From Mycobacterium sp. MBM (GTDB taxonomy: Bacteria > Actinomycetota > Actinomycetes > Mycobacteriales > Mycobacteriaceae): 64,000 bases of DNA. Positions 46,447-54,570 of the stretch are shown one piece after another. Under the pieces are notes generated by a model. That model was not told where the DNA came from and did not search any database. It saw only the letters and a list, made by a program, of their open reading frames with translations. A program made the translations under genes and the position numbers. Numbering within the stretch: the stretch's first letter is position 1; every line of letters starts with the position of its first letter. Where the stretch lies: positions 124,001-188,000 of the forward strand of contig JAKJHY010000007.1 of assembly GCA_021648845.1 (NCBI GenBank), in the 5' to 3' direction.

Positions 46447-47592
46447 TCAGGCCGGCTCGTGGTGGATCCGGCCGTCCACCGCGGTCAGCGGCCGTCCGCC
46501 ACCGCCCCACCGGCGGGCGATGATCTCGGCGACGATGGACACCGCCGTTTCCTCCGGCGTGCGCGCGCCGAGGTCGAGTCCGATGGGGCTGGACAGCCCC
46601 GCCAGCTCGGTCTCACCGAGACCGGCCTCGCGCAACCGGGCCAGTCGGTCGAGATGGGTGCGCCGCGACCCCATCGCCCCGATGTATCCGACCTCGTTCA
46701 GCCGCAGGGCGACCTGGAGGGCGGGCACGTCGAACTTGGGGTCGTGGGTCAGTACGCAGATCGCGGTCCGAGCGTCGATGGCGCCGAGTTCCTGCTGGGC
46801 GCGCAGATAGCGGTCGGGCCAGTCGACGATCACCTCGTCGGCCGCCGGAAAACGGGCCGCGGTCGCAAAGACCGGGCGGGCATCGCACACCGTCACGCGG
46901 TAGCCGAGGAAGGTGGCCTGCTGGGCCAGGGCGGCCGCGAAGTCGATGGCGCCGAAGATCAGCATGCGTGCCGGCGGGGCGTAACTCGCGACGAAGACCG
47001 CCATGCCGGTGTCTGTATCGCCCGAGGTCTCGTCTACCCGCTCGCCGTCGGGCCCGTAGGACAGCACCGTGGTGCGGCCGGCCAGCAGCAGTCCGCGGGC
47101 GTCGTCGGCCACCGCGGCATCGGCGCGCCCGGAACCCAATGTCCCGGCCACGGTGTCCGGCTCGACGATGAGGTGTCGGCCCAGCCAGGCGTGGTCGGGA
47201 TGCGCGATCACCGTGGCCACCGCCACCGGGCGATGGGCGGCGATGGTCGCGGCGACGTCGGCGAGCTGCGGGAACGTCTGCTGCGACACCGGTTCGACGA
47301 ACACGTCGAGAATGCCGCCGCAGGTCAGGCCGACGGCAAAGGCGTCGTCGTCGCTGAAGCCGTAACGTTCTAGCGCCGGCACCCCGGTGGACACCACCTC
47401 GGCGGCCAGCTCGTAGACCGCGCCCTCGACGCAGCCGCCGGACACCGACCCCGCCACGGTGCCGTCCGGGGCGACCACCAGCGCCGCGCCCGCCGGCCGC
47501 GGTGCGGACTTGATGGTGCGTACGACGGTGGCCAGGCCGGCGGTGCCACCGGCCCGCCAGGTGGCCATCACGGCATCGAGAACCTCACGCAC
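46447..47592 (-). CDS. XdhC/CoxI-family molybdenum cofactor insertion protein
   Basis: The 381-residue product has the N-terminal XdhC motif GSVSGGCVEGAVYE with GLTCGG, and a C-terminal Rossmann-like half with MLIFGAIDFAAALAQQATFL. XdhC proteins bind and sulfurate the molybdenum cofactor and load it into the enzyme. It is 135 bases upstream of the large subunit on the same strand, so it may have its own promoter or lead the operon. Confidence 0.92.
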   Translation of the reverse strand: MREVLDAVMATWRAGGTAGLATVVRTIKSAPRPAGAALVVAPDGTVAGSVSGGCVEGAVYELAAEVVSTGVPALERYGFSDDDAFAVGLTCGGILDVFVEPVSQQTFPQLADVAATIAAHRPVAVATVIAHPDHAWLGRHLIVEPDTVAGTLGSGRADAAVADDARGLLLAGRTTVLSYGPDGERVDETSGDTDTGMAVFVASYAPPARMLIFGAIDFAAALAQQATFLGYRVTVCDARPVFATAARFPAADEVIVDWPDRYLRAQQELGAIDARTAICVLTHDPKFDVPALQVALRLNEVGYIGAMGSRRTHLDRLARLREAGLGETELAGLSSPIGLDLGARTPEETAVSIVAEIIARRWGGGGRPLTAVDGRIHHEPA

Positions 47593-47616
47593 ATGTCGGA
47601 GTCTATGTGTGCGGCG

Positions 47617-48081
47617 CTAGCCGTCGCGTTCCCAGAGGCAGTGTCCGGTCATCGAGATGTCGAACAGGCTCGGCAGGACTTCCAGTGAGAGAGCTTGCCC
47701 GGCAACACCTTCGGCCGTCACCGGTGCTCCCAGAACGCCCGCGCTGACCACGACCTGCTGGGTCGCGGCACAACGAGTGTCCGGATCCAGTGGCGTCGCC
47801 GTCCACGGACCCGGCGACAGATTGGGGTTGCGCAGGCCGCCGCCGTGCAGTGCCATCACCGGGCCGAAGCTGACCCAGCGGTCGATCGGGTCGGTCGGAG
47901 CCGTGGCCGCCTGCCAACGCTGCTGCTGACAGATCAGCGGCAGTGCCTGCCCGAACGGCAGGGTGGCCGCGCCGGTCAGTTCCGCTGGGCACGCCGAATA
48001 CGGTTGTGGCACAGCGGGATCGGCGTGCACCGGAGCGGCCGCCGCGAGCGCGGCGCACAGTAGTGCGGCGAGTGTGCGCAT
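47617..48081 (-). CDS. Small secreted protein, unknown function
   Basis: The 154-residue product has a Sec signal peptide (MRTLAALLCAALAAAAPVHA, residues 1-20) and a mature domain with several cysteines (SACPAE, LICQQQ, TRCAAT, GHCLWE) that could form two disulfides. Its ATG is 2 bases after the stop of the DUF4185 gene, so the two are cotranscribed. I do not recognise the family. Confidence 0.72.
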   Translation of the reverse strand: MRTLAALLCAALAAAAPVHADPAVPQPYSACPAELTGAATLPFGQALPLICQQQRWQAATAPTDPIDRWVSFGPVMALHGGGLRNPNLSPGPWTATPLDPDTRCAATQQVVVSAGVLGAPVTAEGVAGQALSLEVLPSLFDISMTGHCLWERDG

Positions 48082-48083
48082 GC

Positions 48084-50081
48084 CTACAACTTGGTGAGGT
48101 CGGTCTTGACCAGCCACACGTTGTAGTCGTTCCAGACCGACAGGTTGAAGTACAGGTCGGTTCCGGTGCCCAGGGTGGACGGCGACCACGGGTGCATCAT
48201 CGGGGCATAGATGCCGCCGCCCTGCTGGCCCATCACGACGGTCGGACCCGACCAGGCGCCCTCGGGCGTGTCCGACGTGCGCAGGATGATGTTGTTGTAC
48301 TGGTCGGCGTGCATCGCGACGTACTTGCCGAGGGTCTTGTTGTACTGCACCGACATCTCGCTGACCTGGTTACCCGGCTTGCCGACGCCGCACGCGCCGC
48401 TCTCCTTACCGAAGATGGGCGAGGCCTTCGCCGGATCGTTGCGGTACCAGCCGGCCTTGTAGGCCCCGATCCCGAACAGTCCGCCCTTGCTGCCCTTGCT
48501 GTAGTACTCGTACTTGGTGACATTGAGGATGTCGGCCTCGGCGACCCGCGAGATATAGGCCTGGCCCTGCCGTCCGTTCGCAGTCCCGTAGGAGTAGACG
48601 AAGCCGTCGCCAGGGCGGACGAGGGCGGCCTGCTGGAATTTGGCGTTGCCGCCGAAATTGTTGCGGACACTGCTGGGCGCGATGTACCAGTTCTCGCCGT
48701 TGTCCTCGGAATAGGCGATCGCCGAGTAGTTCGTCGACCACGACCCGGCGGCACCCCACTGCTTGACCGACATGAAGCTGAGGTACTGGGTGGCGCCGAA
48801 CTGGGTGCCCGGGGTGGGTACCGAGATGCCCGCGGTGGGGATCAGGGTCACCCCGGTCGGCAGGCCTCGAGGCAGTCGCTCCGGCAGGATGATCTGGCGC
48901 GCGTAGTGCTCTTCCCACAGCGGCGATCCGCCGAACATGTTGCCGTTGAGCCACTGACCGTCCGGCACGGCCATCCCGTTCGACAGATCCCGGTCCGGAC
49001 TGCGGAACAGGGTGTTGAGTCGCCAGGTGCCGGTCATGTTCGGGCCGCCGAACGTGTCACCGAAAGCGATCAGCACCTGGTTCTCGTTGATCGGGGTGGC
49101 CGGATCATCGGGAATTCCGTTGTCCCACATGGTCCCGACATCGGTGCCCCAAATGCCGTACCGGTTGAAGGTGTCGTTGGGCGCCCAGTTTCCGGTCACC
49201 CAGTCCACGAAACTGGTCGACGGACTGAACTGGTATCCCGGCCGGGGGAAGGACGGACGAGGATTGGCGGCGGCGGCGAGCGCAAGCGAGGTGTTGTCGG
49301 TGCCGACGCCTGCGGTGGCGGCGGCACTCGACGGGTCCATCCGGTTGAGCAGATTGTCGACCTCGCGGCGCGCGAATGCCAGCAGTGTCCAAGCCAGCGT
49401 CGGAGCAGCCGGCGACCCGGGCACCGCACCCGCCGCCCAGTCGAGCACCTTGGCGACCACCTTGACGACCGGCGTCAGTGGATGCGGCGGGGCCGCCGTG
49501 ATCGGTGCGACGCGTTGTTGGGCCTGCGACACGGTCGAGGATGCCAGCGCCAGTGGTGACACGAACACCGCGACCTTGTCGGGTGTCGCGAGGGTGTCCG
49601 CGGGATCGGCGGCTCGGACGGGCTCGGAGATGGCGGTCACCGGTTCGGCCGGCGCGGCGACCTCGGGCGCGTCCTCGATTGCCGCTGTCCTCGCCGAGCG
49701 TGCCGACGGTGCGGGCTTGCCGGCCGTGCGGGCCGCCGCCGGCTTGGTCGCGGCGGTTCGCAACGAGGGACGGGGCTTCTTGCCGACCTTGTCGTCGGGC
49801 TTGTCGTCCGGATCGTCGGTCTCGGACTCCGTGGCGGATCCGGACCCGGCGGTGCTCCGCGGCGCGGTACCGGTTTTGGTGTCAGTTTTGGTGTCGGCGC
49901 CCGAGCTGGGGGAGTCGTTAGCTGAGGAGCCGGCCGACGAATCGCCGGGCGCCGCCGCGGCGACCCCGTGACCGGTGGCGATCGCGGTACCGACCCCCAG
50001 TGCGACCGCCAAGCCCCCGACCCGGCCCACCGCCAGCCCGCCCCGCTTGGCTGTGTTCCCGACATAAGCCGCTGAGCCCAT
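48084..50081 (-). CDS. Large exported DUF4185 protein
   Basis: The 665-residue product starts at ATG 50081 after GGAGG. A signal-like hydrophobic stretch (about 14-43) leads into a low-complexity Ser/Thr/Asp/Lys- and Ala/Pro-rich region (about 45-200). A DUF4185 domain occupies the C-terminal 400 residues, with FVDWVTGNWAPNDTFNRYGI, INENQVLIAFGDTFGG and aromatic repeats. DUF4185 is predicted to form a sugar-hydrolase-like beta-propeller fold. The role is probably at the cell envelope; no substrate is known. Confidence 0.85.
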   Translation of the reverse strand: MGSAAYVGNTAKRGGLAVGRVGGLAVALGVGTAIATGHGVAAAAPGDSSAGSSANDSPSSGADTKTDTKTGTAPRSTAGSGSATESETDDPDDKPDDKVGKKPRPSLRTAATKPAAARTAGKPAPSARSARTAAIEDAPEVAAPAEPVTAISEPVRAADPADTLATPDKVAVFVSPLALASSTVSQAQQRVAPITAAPPHPLTPVVKVVAKVLDWAAGAVPGSPAAPTLAWTLLAFARREVDNLLNRMDPSSAAATAGVGTDNTSLALAAAANPRPSFPRPGYQFSPSTSFVDWVTGNWAPNDTFNRYGIWGTDVGTMWDNGIPDDPATPINENQVLIAFGDTFGGPNMTGTWRLNTLFRSPDRDLSNGMAVPDGQWLNGNMFGGSPLWEEHYARQIILPERLPRGLPTGVTLIPTAGISVPTPGTQFGATQYLSFMSVKQWGAAGSWSTNYSAIAYSEDNGENWYIAPSSVRNNFGGNAKFQQAALVRPGDGFVYSYGTANGRQGQAYISRVAEADILNVTKYEYYSKGSKGGLFGIGAYKAGWYRNDPAKASPIFGKESGACGVGKPGNQVSEMSVQYNKTLGKYVAMHADQYNNIILRTSDTPEGAWSGPTVVMGQQGGGIYAPMMHPWSPSTLGTGTDLYFNLSVWNDYNVWLVKTDLTKL

Positions 50082-50203
50082 GAAGGTGCCTCCGTGCTGT
50101 CCGCCCCCGGCCCAACAAGTACTGCCCATCCAACCTCAGTTGGCCCGATAGTGGAAGAGGCAAATACCCCATGGGCAACTGCCGTCGCAGCCGAACTGGG
50201 ACT

Positions 50204-50569
50204 TCAGTCGATCAGACCGGCCTCGCGCAGGGCATCGGTGTACAGCTCGGTGGCCTCGTCGATACCGTCGCCCACCCAGGCGTCCACGATCCCGACCCGG
50301 TCGGCGACGATCTGCACCCGGTTGACCCAGCGCTCGAAGTCGGGGTCGCGCCGCAGCCCGTCGATCTGCTCGGTGCTGCCCTGCACCAGGAAGAAACCGC
50401 CGAGTTCGCTGGTCTGCGGGCGCAGGATGACCACGTCGTAGCGTTCGATACGACCGGAGTCGGTCAGTTCGCTGAGAAAGGTCCGCGACGCCTTCAGCGC
50501 CTCCAGGGCCTGCGGTTCCCGGCCCTGCGTCGGCAGACCCCAGGCGATCCAGAAACCGGCCTCGGACAC
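50204..50569 (-). CDS. Conserved hypothetical protein, small alpha/beta domain
   Basis: The 121-residue product has alternating strands and helices, including GFWIAWGLPTQGRE, YDVVILRPQTSELGGFFLVQG and FERWVNRVQIVADRVGIVDA, resembling YCII or monooxygenase-like dimeric folds. I cannot name a function. The GTG start is preceded closely by one copy of a short dispersed repeat (50584-50600). Confidence 0.68.
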   Translation of the reverse strand: MSEAGFWIAWGLPTQGREPQALEALKASRTFLSELTDSGRIERYDVVILRPQTSELGGFFLVQGSTEQIDGLRRDPDFERWVNRVQIVADRVGIVDAWVGDGIDEATELYTDALREAGLID

Positions 50570-50583
50570 GCTGTACCTCTTTC

Positions 50584-50600
50584 CCGTCGCTGCGCTCGCC
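50584..50600 (-). repeat. Single copy of a 17-base dispersed repeat
   Basis: On the minus strand this reads GGCGAGCGCAGCGACGG, identical to the three tandem copies at the start of phoR. It lies 15 bases before the GTG of the gene at 50204-50569. Confidence 0.8.
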
Positions 50601-50654
50601 CCAAAACCTACACAGCCGTCCCCGGCGCGACCCCGGTATGCGGCGCCGGGACCG

Positions 50655-50948
50655 TTAGAAGGATTTGCCGTCGGCGTAGCGGCGTCTTCGGAAAGCGCGG
50701 CCGTTGCCCCGGTTGCGGCTCTTATAGGTCGGCAGCTGGGAATCGCAGTTGGGGCAGACGAGGCGGAGGTTTTCCCGGCGGTTGTTGTCGGGGTTGCCGT
50801 CGATGTGATCGAGCACGAAAGTCAGGGGCAGACCTTGCCACACGCTGGTTGCGCCGCAGAGCGCGCAGCGGTCGGACTGTTCGGCGGCGATGTGCAGTCG
50901 CACGTAGTTGCCGCGCTCACCGCGAACTTTTGCCTCTCCAGACTCCAA
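50655..50948 (-). CDS. HNH endonuclease domain protein, probably 5'-truncated
   Basis: The 97-residue frame starts at TTG 50948. CALCG (about 28-32) and CPNCDSQL form a zinc site around the HNH core FVLDHIDGNPDNNRRENLRL. The residue after CPNC is usually His in this family; here it is Asp. The true N-terminal zinc knuckle is encoded just upstream in the same frame but is separated from an ATG by a TGA (see 50949-51059). The gene is therefore either shortened or decaying. Confidence 0.75.
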   Translation of the reverse strand: MESGEAKVRGERGNYVRLHIAAEQSDRCALCGATSVWQGLPLTFVLDHIDGNPDNNRRENLRLVCPNCDSQLPTYKSRNRGNGRAFRRRRYADGKSF

Positions 50949-51059
50949 CCACCGTTTCGTCCCCGCATCACGGCGCGCGGCCGCCTGACAGGCGTTGCTG
51001 CAGTAGCTCTTCTGGCTGCGCTTCGAAAGTGCGGCGCCGCAGCCGAGTCAGACTCTCAT
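50949..51059 (-). other. In-frame 5' extension of the HNH gene, interrupted by TGA
   Basis: From an ATG at 51059 the frame reads M-R-V, then TGA (51050-51048), then LGCGAALSKRSQKSYCSNAC, and continues into the HNH frame without further stops. The translated part is the YCS-xx-CQ knuckle normally found at the start of such HNH proteins. The TGA falls where the first Cys of a CxxC pair would be expected. Confidence 0.6.
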
Positions 51060-51098
51060 AACCGAAAGTTACGGGTGGGCACTGACAAGTTGATGCTG

Positions 51099-51173
51099 TG
51101 GAGCCCCCGGTCGGGATTGAACCGACGGCCTACGCTTTACAAGAGCGCCGCTCTACCACTGAGCTACGGAGGC
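51099..51173 (-). tRNA. tRNA-Thr (anticodon TGT)
   Basis: The minus strand folds as a cloverleaf: acceptor GCCTCCG pairs with CGGGGGC (one G-U), the D-arm contains AGCTCAGTGGTAGAGC, the anticodon loop is CTTGTAA (TGT), and the T-arm contains GGTTCAATCCC. The 3' CCA is encoded (51101-51099). Confidence 0.95.
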
Positions 51174-51190
51174 ATCGAACGCGCTACAGC

Positions 51191-52222
51191 TTAGCGCTCC
51201 TCGTCGATGATCCGTTCGGAGACCACCGCCCGCGGGCCGGTGCTGCTGCGCCGGGCGCGTTGGCGCGGCAGCGGAATGCGGCCGGCGATATTGGACAGGG
51301 GATTGACCACCTGGGAGAGCGTGATGACGGCCTCGTGCAGGGCGTCGATCGTGGGGGCCAGGGCCTCCAATCCGGGCGCCAATCGGTTCAGCGTGTCGGC
51401 CACATCGGCGAGTTTGAGCAGTGGGCCGTCCGGATCGGTGAGGGTGTCCAATAGGCCGCCCTCGGACAGCAGGGTGTCGGCGACGCCGTCCTCCCGCAGG
51501 ATCCGCTCGACCAGACCGTCGTCGGCGAGCAGTCGGTCGGCCAGCCCGCCGGGCGCGATGACCCGCGACAACGCACCGCTGTCGGTGGTGAGTCGGTCGA
51601 TGAGGCCGCCCTCGGCGGTGATCTGATCGACCAGCCCGCCCTTGGCCAGCGCGCGGCCGATGGGCCCGGTCTCGGACAGCAGCTGATCGGCGACGCCGTC
51701 CTCGCGCAGCGCGCGTTCCACCACACCTTCCTCGGCGAGCAACCGGTCGGCCAGCCCGCCGGGCGCGATGACCCGTGTCACCACGCCGCCGTCGGCGGTG
51801 AGCCGGTCCACCAGGCCGCCCTCGGCGGTGACCTGGTCGATCAGTCCGTCTTTGGCCAGCGCGCGCGCCACCGGACCGGTCTCGGAGTTGAGCCGGTCCA
51901 GCAGCCCGCCGGGTGCGGTCAGCTGATCCACCAGCCCGCCCGGTCGCAGTAATTGGTTCAGCGGGCCCTCCGGGGCCAAGGCGCGACCCAGTGGCGCGTC
52001 GTCGTCCATCAGCCTGGCCAGCCGGTTCGCGCGGTCGACCGCATCGTCGATACCGAGCATCGAAGCGAACGACGTCGAGCTGGTCGCCGGGTTCGGATCG
52101 TTGAGCGAGCGCTGGACGACTTTGAGCGTTCCACCTGCGATGTTGAGGCCAAGATCGGCGACGGCCAGGCCCACCCGCACGGGCGCGGTGGCAAACTGCA
52201 CAACGGTGTTGGCCAGGTTCAT
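51191..52222 (-). CDS. Decapeptide-repeat protein of unknown function
   Basis: The 343-residue product has an amphipathic or hydrophobic N-terminal segment (about 5-35), then 19 consecutive units of exactly 10 residues (81-270). Gly is at position 6 of every unit, with a consensus like LTAEGGLVDR. A helical region (271-315) and a basic tail follow. Units 4-10 and 11-17 are a 70-residue duplication. No signal peptide or catalytic motif is evident. It is divergent from phoP, with 92 bases between the two starts. A structural or membrane-associated role is possible, but nothing here proves it. Confidence 0.8.
   Translation of the reverse strand: MNLANTVVQFATAPVRVGLAVADLGLNIAGGTLKVVQRSLNDPNPATSSTSFASMLGIDDAVDRANRLARLMDDDAPLGRALAPEGPLNQLLRPGGLVDQLTAPGGLLDRLNSETGPVARALAKDGLIDQVTAEGGLVDRLTADGGVVTRVIAPGGLADRLLAEEGVVERALREDGVADQLLSETGPIGRALAKGGLVDQITAEGGLIDRLTTDSGALSRVIAPGGLADRLLADDGLVERILREDGVADTLLSEGGLLDTLTDPDGPLLKLADVADTLNRLAPGLEALAPTIDALHEAVITLSQVVNPLSNIAGRIPLPRQRARRSSTGPRAVVSERIIDEER
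51413..51982 (-). repeat. 19 tandem 30-base coding repeats with a 210-base higher-order duplication
   Basis: These bases encode residues 81-270 of the decapeptide-repeat protein, in exact register without gaps. The blocks 51683-51892 and 51473-51682 are similar copies of 210 bases each; VIAPGGLADR is repeated identically in both. Confidence 0.88.
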
Positions 52223-52253
52223 CTCGTCAGTCTAGGGCGGGGCCGAACCGCAT

Positions 52254-52282
52254 TCTCAGCAACTTCACAACTAGTACGCAGC
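52254..52282 (+). promoter_or_regulatory. PhoP-type direct repeats upstream of phoP
   Basis: Three 7-base elements spaced by 4 bases read TCTCAGC, TCACAAC and ACGCAGC. The known PhoP site is two TCACAGC elements separated by 4 bases. The array ends 32 bases before the phoP ATG, so it fits autoregulation. Confidence 0.65.
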
Positions 52283-52314
52283 TTCGCCTCAACTCCGCAG
52301 GGGATGGTGGTCGC

Positions 52315-53043
52315 ATGGCCATGGCTGCAATGTCGGAATCGGTGGACAGCATTCCCGAGGCGCGGGTGCTCGTCGTCGACGACGAGACCAATATCGTCGA
52401 GCTGCTCTCGGTGAGCCTGAAGTTCCAGGGCTTCGAGGTGCACACCGCATCCAGTGGCACCGATGCGCTCGACAAGGCGCGCGAGATCCGGCCGGACGCG
52501 GTGATCCTGGACGTGATGATGCCCGGTATGGACGGTTTCGGTGTGCTGCGCCGGATGCGCGCCGACGGTATCGACGCGCCGGCGCTGTTCCTCACCGCCC
52601 GGGACAATCTGCAGGACAAGATCACCGGTCTGACGCTCGGCGGCGATGACTATGTGACCAAGCCGTTCAGCCTCGAAGAGGTGGTGGCAAGGCTGCGCGT
52701 CATCCTGCGGCGCGTCGGACGCGGTGTCGAGGAGCCCCGCAATGCCCGGCTCACCTTCGCCGATATCGAACTCGACGAGGAGACCCACGAGGTGTGGAAG
52801 GCCGGTGAGCCGGTGTCGCTGTCGCCGACCGAGTTCACCCTGCTGCGCTATTTCGTGATCAACGCGGGCACCGTGCTGAGCAAGCCGAAGATCCTCGACC
52901 ATGTCTGGCGTTACGACTTCGGCGGCGACGTCAATGTCGTCGAGTCCTATGTGTCCTATCTGCGCCGCAAGATCGACACCGGGGACAAGCGGTTGCTGCA
53001 CACGCTGCGCGGCGTCGGTTACGTCCTGCGCGAACCGCGCTAG
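52315..53043 (+). CDS. phoP: Response regulator PhoP
   Basis: The 242-residue product is nearly identical to M. tuberculosis PhoP beyond the first 15 residues. The receiver has phosphoacceptor Asp66 (VILDVMMPGMDGFG) and DDYVTKPFSLEEV; the winged-helix domain ends RRKIDTGDKRLLHTLRGVGY. PhoP controls envelope lipid, acid-stress and secretion genes. Other in-frame ATGs (52321, 52330) could be used. Nine bases separate it from phoR. Confidence 0.96.
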   Translation: MAMAAMSESVDSIPEARVLVVDDETNIVELLSVSLKFQGFEVHTASSGTDALDKAREIRPDAVILDVMMPGMDGFGVLRRMRADGIDAPALFLTARDNLQDKITGLTLGGDDYVTKPFSLEEVVARLRVILRRVGRGVEEPRNARLTFADIELDEETHEVWKAGEPVSLSPTEFTLLRYFVINAGTVLSKPKILDHVWRYDFGGDVNVVESYVSYLRRKIDTGDKRLLHTLRGVGYVLREPR

Positions 53044-53052
53044 TCGCGGGGG

Positions 53053-54570
53053 ATGGACACGGGGCAACCGGGCGAGCGCAGCGACGGGGAAAACTGCCGG
53101 GGCGAGCGCAGCGACGGGGGAAAGCAACCGGGCGAGCGCAGCGACGGTGGATTACTGCGCGGGGTGCCGCTACGGGTCGGTCTGGTGGCGGCCACGCTCG
53201 TCCTGGTGGGGCTGGGCCTGCTCGCATCCGGGGTGGCGGTCACCTCGCTGATGCGCCACACCGAGATTCAGCGCATCGACCAGACGCTGCTGGAGGCGTC
53301 GAGCGGGTGGGCCAGGGCGCCGATGATGACGCCGACCACCACGCCCGACCCTAGTCCGGCCTATCCGCCGTCGACGTTCTATGTCCGTGGCACCGACGCC
53401 GACGGTAACGTCCGGCTGGCCGTCAAGAGCGGGGCGACCGATCCGGCGCTGCCCGCGAGCAACGATGTCGGTCCGAACCCGGTGACGGTCGGCTCCGCGG
53501 ATGCGTCCGGGATCGAATGGCGCGCTGTCACCGTGCGCGGGCCCGACGGCGAGCTCACCACCGTCGCGATCGACCTCACCGAAGTCGAATCGACCATGCG
53601 GGCCCTGATCTGGTCCCAGGGCGCCATCGGGGCGGCCGTGTTGTTGGTGCTCGGCGTGGTCGGCTACGCGGTGGTGCGCCGGAGCCTGCGGCCGCTGGCC
53701 GAGGTGGAGCAGACCGCCGCGGCGATTGCCGCCGGAGAGCTGGACCGCCGTGTCCCGCAACGTGATCCGCGCACCGAGGTGGGTCGGCTCTCGTTGGCCC
53801 TGAACGGCATGCTCACGCAGATCCAGCGGGCCATGGCCTCCAGCGCGCAGTCGGCGGAGATGGCCCGCGAATCCGAGGAACGGATGCGCCGCTTCGTCGG
53901 GGATGCCGGCCACGATCTGCGCACTCCGCTGACCACCATTCGCGGCTACGCCGAGCTGTACCGCCAGGGGGCCGCCCGCGACACCGACATGCTGATGGGA
54001 CGCATCGAGAGCGAGGCAGGCCGGATGGGTCTGCTGGTGGAGGACCTGCTGTTGTTGGCCCGCCTCGACGAGCAGCGACCGCTGGACCAGCGCCGGGTCG
54101 ACCTGCTGGCGCTGGCCAGCGATGCGGTGCACGACGCGCAGACGGTCGCGCCGGAGCGCCGGATCCGGATGGAGGTGTTCGACGGTCCGGGTACGCCCGA
54201 GGTGCTCGGTGACGAGGCGCGGCTGCGTCAGGTATTCAGCAATCTGATGTCCAATGCGGTGCAGCACACCCCGCCGTCGGCGGGTATCACCGTGCGGGTG
54301 GGCACCGATGAGGACAATGCGGTGCTCGAGGTGTGCGATGAGGGTCCCGGTATGAACGCCGAAGACGCGCAGCGGGTTTTCGAGCGTTTCTACCGCGCGG
54401 ATTCGTCCCGGACCCGCGCCAGCGGGGGGTTCGGGCTGGGTCTGTCGATCGTCGATTCCCTGGTCGCCGCGCACGGCGGTGCGGTGTCGGTGGACACCGC
54501 ACCGGGGCAGGGCTGCCGGTTTCGGGTCAGCCTCCCCAGAATCGTCGATCTGGCCGCTCAGTCCACCTGA
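53053..54570 (+). CDS. phoR: Sensor histidine kinase PhoR with repeated N-terminal extension
   Basis: The 505-residue product has membrane helices at about 41-66 and 187-208, a HAMP domain, the H-box [20 protein letters not shown] with His287, and ATP-site boxes [16 protein letters not shown] and [12 protein letters not shown]. Compared with M. tuberculosis PhoR, residues 7-33 are a tandem repeat GERSDG... encoded by 30-base units. The core homology begins near [13 protein letters not shown], so translation may instead start at a later codon such as GTG 53164. It forms a pair with PhoP. Confidence 0.93.
   Translation: MDTGQPGERSDGENCRGERSDGGKQPGERSDGGLLRGVPLRVGLVAATLVLVGLGLLASGVAVTSLMRHTEIQRIDQTLLEASSGWARAPMMTPTTTPDPSPAYPPSTFYVRGTDADGNVRLAVKSGATDPALPASNDVGPNPVTVGSADASGIEWRAVTVRGPDGELTTVAIDLTEVESTMRALIWSQGAIGAAVLLVLGVVGYAVVRRSLRPLAEVEQTAAAIAAGELDRRVPQRDPRTEVGRLSLALNGMLTQIQRAMASSAQSAEMARESEERMRRFVGDAGHDLRTPLTTIRGYAELYRQGAARDTDMLMGRIESEAGRMGLLVEDLLLLARLDEQRPLDQRRVDLLALASDAVHDAQTVAPERRIRMEVFDGPGTPEVLGDEARLRQVFSNLMSNAVQHTPPSAGITVRVGTDEDNAVLEVCDEGPGMNAEDAQRVFERFYRADSSRTRASGGFGLGLSIVDSLVAAHGGAVSVDTAPGQGCRFRVSLPRIVDLAAQST
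53071..53147 (+). repeat. Three tandem 30-base units containing the 17-base dispersed repeat
   Basis: GGCGAGCGCAGCGACGG occurs at 53071, 53101 and 53131, an exact 30-base period, at the very start of the phoR frame. A fourth identical copy is at 50584-50600 on the other strand, also just before a start codon. Confidence 0.88.

Noticed and set aside
47355..47376. A KstR-like half site (TAACGTTCTA) inside xdhC
   Set aside because: The two half-sites lack the 2-base spacer of TnnAACnnGTTnnA, and it lies within a coding region.
48084..50081. PE-PGRS or PPE protein
   Set aside because: There is no PE or PPE N-terminal motif; the low-complexity part is a Ser/Thr/Asp and Ala/Pro linker ahead of DUF4185.
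51048..51050. Selenocysteine at the TGA of the HNH gene
   Set aside because: A nonsense mutation is simpler. Sec as a zinc-knuckle ligand would be highly unusual, and I see no convincing SECIS hairpin by eye.
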